The notes below the pieces were generated by a model. It worked only from the letters and a program-made list of their open reading frames with translations, did not search any database and was not told the origin of the DNA. From positions 558,001 through 622,000 of the forward strand of contig NZ_LMUS01000001.1 in assembly GCF_009765835.1 (NCBI RefSeq): DNA of 64,000 nt. The letters run 5' to 3'. Numbering within the stretch: position 1 is the first letter of the stretch; each line of letters opens with the position of its first letter. The DNA is from Granulicella sp. L56 (GTDB lineage Bacteria > Acidobacteriota > Terriglobia > Terriglobales > Acidobacteriaceae). The translations under genes were made by a program, and so were the position numbers. This document shows, in pieces, positions 16,465 to 24,424 of this stretch.

Positions 16465-17852
16465 GCCGTCGCTTCCCTGCTTCCGGATTCAATCGCTTTT
16501 GCAGACGTCAGCGTTTGCACGGTGACGCGGCTGATGCGCCGGCCATCCATCTCGGCGACGGAGTAGCGGCGTGCTCCCTCCTCGATACTTTCGCCGACCT
16601 CGGGGATGTGGCCGAGATGCGCGAGCAGAAATCCAGCCAGCGTCTCCACTCCGGCCTCCCGAGGAAAGCTCCAACGAAGTTGCGTATCAAGATCGCGCAG
16701 TGTCGTGCTGCCATCGAGCGACATGGCTCCGGTAGAGCTCAAGAGCAAATTGCGCGGAACGATGTCGAACTCGTCATCCAGCTCGCCGACGATCTGCTCC
16801 AGCGCATCTTCGGCGGTCACGATGCCGACGGTCGAGCCGAACTCGTCGACCACAATCGCCATCTGGCGGCGACGCTCTTGGAACTCCTGCAACAACTCAA
16901 CCGCCAGCTTGGTCTCGGGAACCACCGTCAACCCATGCATGACCTGGCGCAACGTAAGGCCGGAACTGCCCTTGCCGCCGAGTGCGAGCGCCACTCCGCG
17001 AAAATGCATCAGTCGCGAGATGTCCTTGGAGTAGACGATGCCGATAATGTTCTCCGGCCCATTCGCAGGATCGTACACAGGAATGCGCGAGTGCTGCTCT
17101 TCGACGATGCGAGCGCTGGCCTGCTCGACCAGCAGGTCGGCGGACAGCGAAAAGATCTTGCCGCGCGGAGTCATGATCTCGCGGACGGTGACGTGGTTCA
17201 GCTCGATGGCGCGATGGATGATCTCCTCCTGAAAGGGAGGCAGCAGCCCCATGCGCCGGGTCGCGGTAGCAATCAGCTTGATCTCTTCGGGCGAGTGGAC
17301 AGCGCCTTCCCCATGCAGCGGTGCGCGAAAGAGCTTCAGCACAAGCGTCGCGGAGTTGTTCATCAGGTTGACCGCCGGCCGCGTAATGCGGATGAATACG
17401 TCCATCGGTCCTGCCACAGCCAGGGCAATGCGCTCGGCACGCTGCAGCGCCAGCGACTTGGGAACAAGCTCGCCGAGCAGAACTTCAAAGTAAGTAATCA
17501 GTCCGAAAGCGATGATGACCGCAAGGGTGTGAGCATAGAGGACGGCGTGCGCAGGCAGAACGTTGAGCCAGTTGTGCACCAGTTGCAGAATCATCTGCGC
17601 GACGGCAGGCTCTCCGATCCAGCCCAGCGCCAGCGCGGCCAGCGTAACCCCAAACTGGACGGCAGGAAGAAACTCATCGATGTTGTGCTTAAGCTGAAGC
17701 ACAGTGCGCGCCCCCGGACGGCCCAGCGCGATCAACTGCTGGATGCGCGTCTCGCGCACGCTGACCAGCGCGAACTCAGCAGCGACGAAGAAGCTGTTGG
17801 CCAAAATGAAGAAGGCCACCATGATCGTGCGGAAGAGCATCCATTCGAGCAT
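16461..17852 (-). CDS. HlyC/CorC (CNNM-type) membrane protein with CBS domains
   Basis: A hemolysin-C/CorC family inner-membrane protein, linked in other bacteria to magnesium or other cation handling. The order is: DUF21 (CNNM) transmembrane domain in the first 200 residues (ILANSFFVAAEFALVSVRETRIQQL near the start), a CBS pair (REIMTPRGKIFSL ... HSRIPVYD ... NIIGIVYSKDI; then MAIVVDEFGSTVGIVTAEDALEQIVGEL), and the C-terminal CorC_HlyC transporter-associated domain (RRYSVAEMDGRRISRVTVQ). 463 residues is typical. Its stop overlaps the DppB start. The ion it moves is not shown by sequence; older haemolysin naming does not imply toxin function. Confidence 0.93.
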   Translation of the reverse strand: MLEWMLFRTIMVAFFILANSFFVAAEFALVSVRETRIQQLIALGRPGARTVLQLKHNIDEFLPAVQFGVTLAALALGWIGEPAVAQMILQLVHNWLNVLPAHAVLYAHTLAVIIAFGLITYFEVLLGELVPKSLALQRAERIALAVAGPMDVFIRITRPAVNLMNNSATLVLKLFRAPLHGEGAVHSPEEIKLIATATRRMGLLPPFQEEIIHRAIELNHVTVREIMTPRGKIFSLSADLLVEQASARIVEEQHSRIPVYDPANGPENIIGIVYSKDISRLMHFRGVALALGGKGSSGLTLRQVMHGLTVVPETKLAVELLQEFQERRRQMAIVVDEFGSTVGIVTAEDALEQIVGELDDEFDIVPRNLLLSSTGAMSLDGSTTLRDLDTQLRWSFPREAGVETLAGFLLAHLGHIPEVGESIEEGARRYSVAEMDGRRISRVTVQTLTSAKAIESGSREATA

Positions 17853-17968
17853 TTACAAAGTGTAACGGGTGAGGATAGGTTCGGTAATTGAGAAGAAGAG
17901 CAAGAACTTGAACAAACAAGAAAATCTATCCTTCACAGAAGCAAAGGATGGATTTTAGTAAGCCTTTA

Positions 17969-18436
17969 TTAATTCTTTACTGTCATCGCGTCCGAGTTGA
18001 CAGCCTTCTTGCCGGTAATTCCTTCCAGCGCGGCTAATATGCCACGATATTCATTCTTATCGCATTGCATTACAAAGCCACCCTTTTGATCAATATTCGC
18101 CCATGTCAAACCAACATAGTGCTTCTTGGACTTCGTAAGGGCCATTAACGCCCCAACGCCCAGGCTGACCACAGCGAGACCAATAGCAGCACCGACGCGT
18201 CTATGGACATCCAGACCATAAGAGATCTCAGTGATAGAAGAGGCAGGAATCGCAACGACGTCCTTCTTGTCCTCTACGATTCTTACGGCAGTGGGATCTA
18301 CATAAAGTTTTACTGTTTTGCTGGCTTTTATGCCTGGAAGTGAACCTCCATCGTAGATAACTTTGTAACTGTTATCGGCTGCAAAAGCGCAGGCAGGGAC
18401 CATCAGGCAGAGAACTGCTATAAGCAAGCGTTTCAT
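17969..18436 (-). CDS. Secreted or periplasmic hypothetical protein
   Basis: 155 residues from the ATG at 18436, which has GAGG six bases upstream and begins a clean signal peptide (MKRLLIAVLCLMVPACAFA, cut before ADNS). Longer in-frame readings add 21 residues without a good ribosome site. The mature part begins YKVIYDGGSLPGIKASKTVKLY and has a hydrophobic stretch VGAAIGLAVVSLGVGALMAL in its middle, so it may be membrane-associated. The C-terminal half, with GGFVMQCDKNEYRGILAALE, looks like an acidobacterial conserved hypothetical. No function can be assigned. It lies 116 bp downstream of the HlyC gene start and 226 bp upstream of the thioredoxin stop. Confidence 0.75.
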   Translation of the reverse strand: MKRLLIAVLCLMVPACAFAADNSYKVIYDGGSLPGIKASKTVKLYVDPTAVRIVEDKKDVVAIPASSITEISYGLDVHRRVGAAIGLAVVSLGVGALMALTKSKKHYVGLTWANIDQKGGFVMQCDKNEYRGILAALEGITGKKAVNSDAMTVKN

Positions 18437-18619
18437 TGATACCTCGAAAAATGGAGTTTGATCTGTATATAAGACGATCACTCCTTTAGCAATACCCAAA
18501 TCGGTTGCTCAATCGCTTTAGATTTGGGAATCGGTATTGGCGACATGAAGGACAGCCCAAATCCCCTCCATCCGAAGACACCGGCGTAAAGCAGAGCAGA
18601 ATGCAATTTAAAAAGAAAT

Positions 18620-18641
18620 GGCCCGGCTGGTTTGCCGGGCC
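18620..18641 (-). terminator. Rho-independent terminator of the thioredoxin gene
   Basis: Arms GGCCCGGC (18620-18627) and GCCGGGCC (18634-18641) close on a 6-nt loop. Read on the minus strand, the hairpin comes 21 bp after the thioredoxin stop and is followed by ATTTCTTTTTAAATT, a T-rich tract. Confidence 0.85.
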
Positions 18642-18662
18642 GCTTGCGAATTTGGATAAAAC

Positions 18663-18995
18663 TTATGCCAAAACTTTAAGCACAGACTTGTCGATGGTGT
18701 CCTTGGGGACATAGCCCACGATCTGTTCGGCAACCTGGCCGCCCTTGAAGATCAGCAGTGCGGGGATGCCGCGAATTCCATAACGCGCAGGGGTTGAGGT
18801 GTTGGCATCAACGTCCATCTTCATGACCTTAAGCTTGCCCTGATACGAGTTGGCAATCTCATCGACGATCGGCGCAAGCGCGCGACAGGGGCCACACCAT
18901 GCGGCCCAGAAATCGACCAATACTGGTTGATCCGACTGAAGAACCTCTTTTTCAAAGGATGCATCGTTGATGTTGGTTACGAACTGACCTGCCAT
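18663..18995 (-). CDS. trxA: Thioredoxin
   Basis: A cytosolic disulfide reductase. The active site VDFWAAWCGPCRALAP is canonical, followed by KMDVDANTSTPARYGIRGIPALLIFKGG with the cis-Pro (IPALL). The open frame extends to 19100, but ATG at 18995 is preceded by GGAGGGAAGTAC, an excellent ribosome site, and gives 110 residues, the standard size. The upstream extension (with a CEDC sequence) is then untranslated. A hairpin with a T-run ends the gene. Stand-alone transcript between the hypothetical protein and thrB. Confidence 0.97.
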   Translation of the reverse strand: MAGQFVTNINDASFEKEVLQSDQPVLVDFWAAWCGPCRALAPIVDEIANSYQGKLKVMKMDVDANTSTPARYGIRGIPALLIFKGGQVAEQIVGYVPKDTIDKSVLKVLA

Positions 18996-19261
18996 GTACT
19001 TCCCTCCAGGATGTTCTGCCATTACTGAGCAGTCCTCACAATAATAGATGCTAAGAGCCAGGAAGAGTTTCATGACGGCCGTATGTGGCTGAAAAAGCAA
19101 ACGCCCGGACCTCTGTAAAAGAGGTCAACGGGCGGCGTAGCAGCCCTCCCCAGAACTGCCCACAGGAGCTAAGGTACGAAGGAAGTGAAGAAAGGTAAAG
19201 AAATCTTAGGTAACTTTGAGGTAACTCCTTGAAGATTACCCCGTTTACCTGATCATTTTGC

Positions 19262-20152
19262 CTACTTTTGAACGGTGGTTCCCGCAGCAATCGTGGTTTG
19301 AATAATCTCCAGTTCAGGGTCATTCGCAGCCTTCCGGATAGCGGCTGTCAGCCCATTCGCAGCCTCTTCCGCAATAATCAGCACCGACGGCCCAGCACCG
19401 CTAAGCGCCACTCCCAGAACACCCGGCGTTCCGTTCAGCGGCAACAGCCGTGGCAACAGAGGGCAGGCCTCCATGCGGTAAGGCTGGTGGATTCGGTCCT
19501 GCATCGCCGCCCGCAGCAGATCGCCGCGATTGAGCGCAAATGCCGAGACCAGTAGCGCTGTATTCTGCACATTCGCCACGGCGTCGGCACGAGAGTAGGT
19601 CGCAGGCAAAAGCGCCCGGGCTTTCTCGGTGGCAAGGCTGGTCGAAGGCAGCGCAATCAGCAACTTCCAGTTTAGACTCTGCCCACAAGTTGCTGTTACG
19701 ATGCGGCTTCCATCGTTAGCAGATGCCGTCATCCCGCCCAGAAAACAGGCGGCAACATTGTCAGGATGCCCCTCGCGGCGGCAAGCCTCTTCAAGAATTT
19801 GCTGTCCGCTCCAGTTGAGTTCGCCAAAGTGATTCGCCAGCAGCACCCCGGCCAGCAGCGCGGCGGCGCTGGAGCCACAACCCATTCCCAGTGGTATCTC
19901 GTTATTCAGTTCAAGATGCAGCGGCGTAACCGGCTTGCCGTTTGCGGCGAGAACGCTGTTATAAGTGGTGAAGATCAGGCTATGGGCGGCATCGCCGCAA
20001 CGGTCCGCATTCCGTCCCGTAGCCCTGATACTAAAAGCCTCTGTCTCCACCGCATCGATGGTCAGATACAGAGCCATGGCAAGGCCCAGCGCATCGAAGC
20101 CGGGGCCAAGGTTGGCGGAGGTCGCAGGTAAGCGCAGATGTAGGGGCGTCAT
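19262..20152 (-). CDS. thrB: Homoserine kinase
   Basis: Phosphorylates homoserine in threonine synthesis. GHMP-kinase fold: LRLPATSANLGPGFDALGLA at the N-terminus, ATP-binding motif EIPLGMGCGSSAAALLAGVLLA, ACRREGHPDNVAACFLGG in the middle, and the C-terminal GHMP motif GVALSGAGPSVLIIA. 296 residues is normal. Its ATG overlaps the thrC stop (ATGA at 20149-20152), so it is the second gene of a thrC-thrB operon with coupled translation. Confidence 0.96.
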   Translation of the reverse strand: MTPLHLRLPATSANLGPGFDALGLAMALYLTIDAVETEAFSIRATGRNADRCGDAAHSLIFTTYNSVLAANGKPVTPLHLELNNEIPLGMGCGSSAAALLAGVLLANHFGELNWSGQQILEEACRREGHPDNVAACFLGGMTASANDGSRIVTATCGQSLNWKLLIALPSTSLATEKARALLPATYSRADAVANVQNTALLVSAFALNRGDLLRAAMQDRIHQPYRMEACPLLPRLLPLNGTPGVLGVALSGAGPSVLIIAEEAANGLTAAIRKAANDPELEIIQTTIAAGTTVQK

Positions 20153-21543
20153 ACGGTCTGGGCTATCTTCATGTGGGATTCCAGCGCGCGCAGCACAACA
20201 TCCGAGTCCGGTTCAAGGACGATAGGAGGCTTACGCAGCGCCGTATGCAGCGCCTGATCCGAAGCCGAGATCTGTGCATTTTCCGCTTCGGTCAGCAACT
20301 CGCCCCGGTGATAGTCGATGGTGTACTGCGAGTCCTTGAGCGTGTGCCCGGTAAGGATGAGCACGACGCGCTCCTCGCGGCCAACCTTGCCCAGCGCAAC
20401 CAGCTTCTTGAGCCCCGCGAAGGTAACCGCAGAGGCCGGCTCGCAGCCCACGCCTTCGGCTCCGATCTGCGCCTTGGCCAGCGCGATCTCCTGCTCCGAG
20501 ACCTCTTCGCACCAGCCGCCGAGCCGGTCGATAATATTGGCCGCCTTGCGCCACGAGGCCGGGTTGCCGATGCGGATGGCGGTAGCGCGCGTGTCCGCCG
20601 TGACCGGCCGCATGATGCGGTTCGAGTCGATAAACCAGCGATAGAGCGGATTGGCCCCCTCAGCCTGAATGATGCTGATCTTCGGCATCTTCGAGATAAG
20701 GCCAAGCCGGTGCATCTCCATGAAGCCCTTGCCCAGCGCCGAAGAGTTGGCGAGGTTGCCGCCGGGAACGATGATGTGATCCGGGACCTGCCAGTCGAGC
20801 TGTTCAAGAATCTCGAAGGCGGGAGTCTTCTGCCCTTCCAGCCGATAGGGATTGACCGAGTTGAGCAGATAGATGGGGAAGCGCGTCACCAGATCAGTCA
20901 GGATGCGCACGCAGCCGTCGAAGTCGGTCTTGAGCTGGATCGTCAGCGCGCCGTAGTCCATCGACTGCGACAGCTTGCCCCAGGCGATCTTACCTTCGGG
21001 GATGAAGACGATGCTGCGCAGACCGGCGCGAGCGGCATAAGCGGCCATGGCAGCCGATGTGTTCCCTGTAGAGGCACAGGCGACCCACTCGAAGCCACGG
21101 TCGGCAGCGACCGAGAGCGCAGCAGTCATGCCGGTGTCTTTGAAGGAGCCGGTGGGATTCATGCCCTGATGCTTGGCGGTCAGCCAGTTCAGGCCAATCG
21201 CTTTGGCGCAGCGCGGCAGATCATAGAGCGGCGTATTGCCCTCACGCAGCGTGACCACATTGTCCGGGTTCTCGATAATCGGGAAGAGGTCACGGAAGCG
21301 CCAGACGCCGCTCTGGTCCAGCGGCAGGGTCGAGGTGCGGCGCTCCTGCCACAGCCAGCGGAGAGCGCTCGCATTAGGCAGATTGCTGTTGCTCGCGTCA
21401 GGCGAGCCGGTATTAGGCGACCACGGATAGATGACGTCGTAGAGCCCATTGCAGTCCGGGCAGCGAAATATACTGTTTACGGCGCTGCCAGCGATGACGG
21501 CTCCGCATTCTGTGCATCTAAGATGATGGGTCGCGACTTTCAT
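20149..21543 (-). CDS. thrC: Threonine synthase
   Basis: PLP enzyme converting O-phosphohomoserine to threonine. From the ATG at 21543 the protein is 464 residues: a short N-terminal zinc-ribbon-like Cys set (LRCTECGAVIAGS ... FRCPDCNGLYDV), LREGNTPLYDLPRCAKAIGL, the PLP lysine in NPTGSFKDTGMTAAL, ACASTGNTSAAMAAYAARAGL, and the phosphate-binding PGGNLANSSALGKGF. The upstream in-frame extension to 21645 would overlap the divergent modA start and lacks support. It is first in the thrC-thrB operon. The modA ATG lies only 41 bp away, so the two divergent promoters must overlap. Confidence 0.95.
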   Translation of the reverse strand: MKVATHHLRCTECGAVIAGSAVNSIFRCPDCNGLYDVIYPWSPNTGSPDASNSNLPNASALRWLWQERRTSTLPLDQSGVWRFRDLFPIIENPDNVVTLREGNTPLYDLPRCAKAIGLNWLTAKHQGMNPTGSFKDTGMTAALSVAADRGFEWVACASTGNTSAAMAAYAARAGLRSIVFIPEGKIAWGKLSQSMDYGALTIQLKTDFDGCVRILTDLVTRFPIYLLNSVNPYRLEGQKTPAFEILEQLDWQVPDHIIVPGGNLANSSALGKGFMEMHRLGLISKMPKISIIQAEGANPLYRWFIDSNRIMRPVTADTRATAIRIGNPASWRKAANIIDRLGGWCEEVSEQEIALAKAQIGAEGVGCEPASAVTFAGLKKLVALGKVGREERVVLILTGHTLKDSQYTIDYHRGELLTEAENAQISASDQALHTALRKPPIVLEPDSDVVLRALESHMKIAQTV

Positions 21544-21584
21544 TGTTCTATCTAGGTTACCGTAAAGAGCGGAGTGGACCAAAG

Positions 21585-22346
21585 ATGAGAGCTGTTCTTC
21601 TTTGCCTGGTGATGTTGAGCGGGTTCTTCGGTGCGGAAGCGGCACAGGGCCAGAAAGAATTACACATAGCGGCAGCCGCTGATCTGCAACCGGTCATGCC
21701 GGTGCTGGCCGAGGCTTACGAGCACGCTACTGGAATCAAGCTTGTGGTGAGCTACGGATCGTCCGCCACGCTGACCACGCAGATACTCAATGGCGCACCG
21801 ATGGACATCTTTTTAGCAGCCGACTTTATCTTTCCAGAAAAAATAGTAGCCGCTGGACTCTCCGACATGAAAGCTCCAACCGCCTACGCCAAGGGCGCGC
21901 TGGTGCTGTGGGCGCGCAAAGACTCTCCGCTCCAGCCCATCAGCATGGACAAACTGACCGACCCGCGTGTAACGCGCATCGCCATCGCCAACGAGGACCA
22001 CGCGCCCTATGGCCGTGCAGCAGTGGCCGCGCTGAAGAAGTTGAACATCTATGACAAAGTATCTTCCCATCTCGTCGTTGCAGAAAATATCGCACAGACC
22101 GCCCAGTTTGTAGAGTCGGGCAACGCTCAGCTCGGCCTCATCTCGTTGACCACGGCAAGCACGGCACACTTCAAGGAGATCGGCACCTACGTCTTGGTGC
22201 CGACTGTCTACCCCGAGATGCGCCAGTGCGCCGTCGTCATGGCGAAGTCCGAACACCGCGCCGAAGCCCACGCCTTTCTCGACTGGCTGCTCACTCCAGC
22301 CGTACAGGGAAATATGAGCAAGCTGGGCCTGAGTGCGGTGCAGTAG
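21585..22346 (+). CDS. modA: Molybdate ABC transporter substrate-binding protein
   Basis: Periplasmic molybdate-binding protein. ATG at 21585 starts a signal peptide (MRAVLLCLVMLSGFFGAEA, cut before AQGQ), so I prefer it to the frame opening at 21543. The mature protein begins ELHIAAAADLQPVMPVLAEAYE and has VVSYGSSATLTTQILNGAPMDIFLAAD, the ModA signature with the ligand-binding serines, then VTRIAIANEDHAPYGRAAV. 253 residues, normal. First gene of modA - small gene - modB - modC. Divergent from thrC. Confidence 0.95.
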   Translation: MRAVLLCLVMLSGFFGAEAAQGQKELHIAAAADLQPVMPVLAEAYEHATGIKLVVSYGSSATLTTQILNGAPMDIFLAADFIFPEKIVAAGLSDMKAPTAYAKGALVLWARKDSPLQPISMDKLTDPRVTRIAIANEDHAPYGRAAVAALKKLNIYDKVSSHLVVAENIAQTAQFVESGNAQLGLISLTTASTAHFKEIGTYVLVPTVYPEMRQCAVVMAKSEHRAEAHAFLDWLLTPAVQGNMSKLGLSAVQ

Positions 22347-22405
22347 GGCACCGAAATCGGCTCCATCCTCTTCCAATGAAGATCATTCAAGTCGGGAGTG
22401 GATCA

Positions 22406-22642
22406 ATGACATCACCAAGCCAAACATCAGAGAACGAAAAAAGTAAGGCGGAGACCGCAGCACAGCCAACGCCGGAGCAGGCAGGCATCACGCCGTCGGG
22501 CCCTGCGGGAGATAATCCTTCCACTGCTGGCGCCGAACATACTGCTGTCCGCTCGAATACGCCAGAAAACAATCTGGGGCATATCAATCCGTCCGCGCCT
22601 GAGGATGCAAATGTCACTCCCGGCAGTGTGGACAAGAAGTAG
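22406..22642 (+). CDS. Small disordered protein between modA and modB
   Basis: A 78-residue, strongly hydrophilic protein rich in Ser, Thr, Pro, Ala, Gly, Asn and Glu (MTSPSQTSENEKSKAET ... NVTPGSVDKK), with no Cys, Trp or hydrophobic core, so probably disordered. ATG at 22406 has GGGAG about 10 bases upstream; another ATG at 22376 lacks a site. It starts 60 bp after the modA stop and ends 98 bp before modB. The composition could also come from a chance frame, but the ribosome site and operon position favour a gene. Function unknown. Confidence 0.5.
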   Translation: MTSPSQTSENEKSKAETAAQPTPEQAGITPSGPAGDNPSTAGAEHTAVRSNTPENNLGHINPSAPEDANVTPGSVDKK

Positions 22643-22739
22643 GGTGGTCAAATCTCGCCCTTCCTTGGGGTGACGAACGCAACCATCGTCGAAACAATCG
22701 GCGAGGACTGCACCTCATGAAACGGTAGACTGGCGCTGT

Positions 22740-23414
22740 ATGGATTTCGAGGCGCTTTGGTTGACCCTGCGGCTGGCTGCGAGCACGACAGCGATTCTGC
22801 TGGTCATCGCGCTGCCACTGGCATGGTGGATCGCCTCCGGCAAAGGAGCCGCGCGAGCAGTCGTGCAAGCGCTCGTAGCCCTGCCGCTGGTCCTGCCGCC
22901 CACCGTGCTGGGATTCTACCTGCTGGTCATGCTGGGGCCGCTCACCGCTCCGGGACGCATCCTGACGCGAATCTTCGGCCACTCCCTCGCCTTCAGCTTC
23001 TCAGGCTTGCTGGTCGGTTCGGTCCTCTACAGCCTGCCCTTCGCCGTGCAGCCGCTGGTAGCCGGATTCGCCGTTGTAGATCGCGGCTATATCGAAGCAT
23101 CAGCGGGACTAGGCGCGTCGCCGTGGCGCACCTTCTGGAGCATCGTCATGCCCCTGACCCGCGGTTCCCTCCTGACCGCTGCGGTACTGGCATTCACCCA
23201 CACCGTTGGTGAGTTCGGCGTTGTGCTGATGCTCGGCGGCAACATCCCCGGAGCCACGCAGACGCTCTCCATCTCGCTCTACGACCAGGTGCAGGACTTC
23301 CAATACAAGGCCGCCAACCAGACCGCGCTGGCGCTGGTGGTCGTCTCTCTGATAGCGCTGATCGTGATCTATTCGCGGCGCGGCAGCGGACTGGGGCGAG
23401 GCGAACTTGTCTGA
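22740..23414 (+). CDS. modB: Molybdate ABC transporter permease
   Basis: Inner-membrane subunit of the molybdate importer; 224 residues, about five helices. It begins MDFEALWLTLRLAASTTAIL, continues ALVALPLVLPPTVLGFYLL (the ModB signature) and has the EAA loop IEASAGLGASPWRTFWSIVMPL that docks to ModC. The end of the gene overlaps the start of modC by 8 bp, so translation is coupled. Very secure by order and motifs. Confidence 0.95.
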   Translation: MDFEALWLTLRLAASTTAILLVIALPLAWWIASGKGAARAVVQALVALPLVLPPTVLGFYLLVMLGPLTAPGRILTRIFGHSLAFSFSGLLVGSVLYSLPFAVQPLVAGFAVVDRGYIEASAGLGASPWRTFWSIVMPLTRGSLLTAAVLAFTHTVGEFGVVLMLGGNIPGATQTLSISLYDQVQDFQYKAANQTALALVVVSLIALIVIYSRRGSGLGRGELV

Positions 23415-24159
23415 GCGCAAGCCCCATCTCAGTTTTTCCATGCAACACCGTCAGGGAGCACTCTCCTTCGATGCCGCCTTCCGCCTGACCGAGCCATGGA
23501 CGGTCCTCTTCGGCCCATCCGGCAGCGGCAAAACAACGATCCTGCGAGCAATTGCAGGGCTGATGCGACCCGATCAGGGACGCATCGTGCTGCATGGCGC
23601 CGCGACAAATGTGCCGACGACATTGTTCGATAGCGCAACCGGAACCTCCCTGCCCGCCTATCGCCGCGGCGTCCGGCTTGCGGCGCAGGTCGCCGCGCTG
23701 TTCCCGAACATGACCGTGCAGCAGAACATCGCCTACGGCGTCCCGTCAGCATCGGCTGAAATCGTCGAAGAGGCACTCCAGCGCTTCCGCCTCACCGGGC
23801 TGGCCGAGTCCATGCCATGGAAGCTGTCCGGAGGCGAGCGTCAGCGAGTCGCCGTAGCCCGCGCGGCAGCCTCCGCCATTACCGTAACCGGCAACAGCCT
23901 GCTTCTGCTCGACGAGCCATTCGCCGGGTTGCATCTCCCCCTGCGCGACGAACTGCTCGATGACCTGCGAAGCTGGCTCGCCGCCAAAAAGACGCCTGTA
24001 CTCTCCGTCACCCACGACGTCGGCGAAGCCTTCCAACTGGCCGCCGAGGTCATCAAGTTCTCCGACGGCCGCGTCCTCGAACAAGGGCCAGTCGAAACCG
24101 TTCTGGCCGAAGAGCGGACACGTCTGCTCGAACAACTCTCCCGGCTCCAGCAGAGGTAG
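23407..24159 (+). CDS. modC: Molybdate ABC transporter ATP-binding protein
   Basis: ATPase of the molybdate importer. Walker A GPSGSGKTT near residue 37, Q-loop region QVAALFPNMTVQQNIAYG, signature LSGGERQRVAVARA, Walker B SLLLLDEPFAGL, and switch His in LSVTHDVGEA. The 250-residue length stops after the nucleotide-binding domain, so the C-terminal molybdate-binding (TOBE) domain of long ModC proteins is absent. Start is TTG at 23407 overlapping modB; the ATG at 23440 is possible but would cut the first beta strand. Followed by a repeat and a terminator-like hairpin. Confidence 0.93.
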   Translation: MSERKPHLSFSMQHRQGALSFDAAFRLTEPWTVLFGPSGSGKTTILRAIAGLMRPDQGRIVLHGAATNVPTTLFDSATGTSLPAYRRGVRLAAQVAALFPNMTVQQNIAYGVPSASAEIVEEALQRFRLTGLAESMPWKLSGGERQRVAVARAAASAITVTGNSLLLLDEPFAGLHLPLRDELLDDLRSWLAAKKTPVLSVTHDVGEAFQLAAEVIKFSDGRVLEQGPVETVLAEERTRLLEQLSRLQQR

Positions 24160-24160
24160 C

Positions 24161-24256
24161 TACTATAGCTATTTCCTCTCAGGCGTAGATTCTTCTCCTT
24201 TGTCATTCCCGAAGGGAATCTGCGTTTTGCTCGAATCGCCAAAGCGACATCTGGAA
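24161..24256. repeat. Intergenic repeat, left copy of an inverted pair
   Basis: Contains TGTCATTCCCGAAGGGAATC (24201-24220), TGCGTTTTGCTCGAATC, and at its left edge CTATAGCTATTTCCTCTCAG. The reverse complement of these blocks, in the same order, is at 27119-27243. The two copies flank murB, the bacilliredoxin gene and the AAA+ regulator. TCATTCCCGAAGGGAAT contains a small palindrome (TTCCC-GAA-GGGAA). Confidence 0.75.
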
Positions 24257-24314
24257 GAGAACCCCTCTAAAACTATTGACAGCGCCGCTATAATTAACAC
24301 AGCGAAGAAAGCAT

Positions 24315-24341
24315 AAAAGTCCGGCCCCGTGCCGGACTTTT
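24315..24341. terminator. Hairpin terminator after modC / murB
   Basis: AAAAGTCCGGC (24315-24325), 5-nt loop CCCGT, GCCGGACTTTT (24331-24341): a perfect 11-bp inverted repeat with A/T ends on both sides. It lies between the convergent modC and murB ends and can stop both transcripts. Confidence 0.85.
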
Positions 24342-24424
24342 CATTTGACCAGGTCCATACCGAAGTTGTACTTAAAGCATCTACTTCGAAGACTTTAGGA
24401 CTTAAGTACAGGGGGTACCCTCGG

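Noticed and set aside
16515-17891. 458-codon plus-strand open frame over the HlyC/CorC gene
   Set aside because: It is antisense to a gene with full domain evidence; its His/Arg/Gln-rich translation has no domain pattern and is a GC-codon shadow.
19000-19100. Longer thioredoxin with an N-terminal CEDC segment
   Set aside because: The internal ATG at 18995 has GGAGG at good spacing and gives the standard thioredoxin length.
20173-21555. 460-codon plus-strand open frame over thrC
   Set aside because: Mirror of a well-supported threonine synthase; Arg/Gly/Ala-rich, no motifs.
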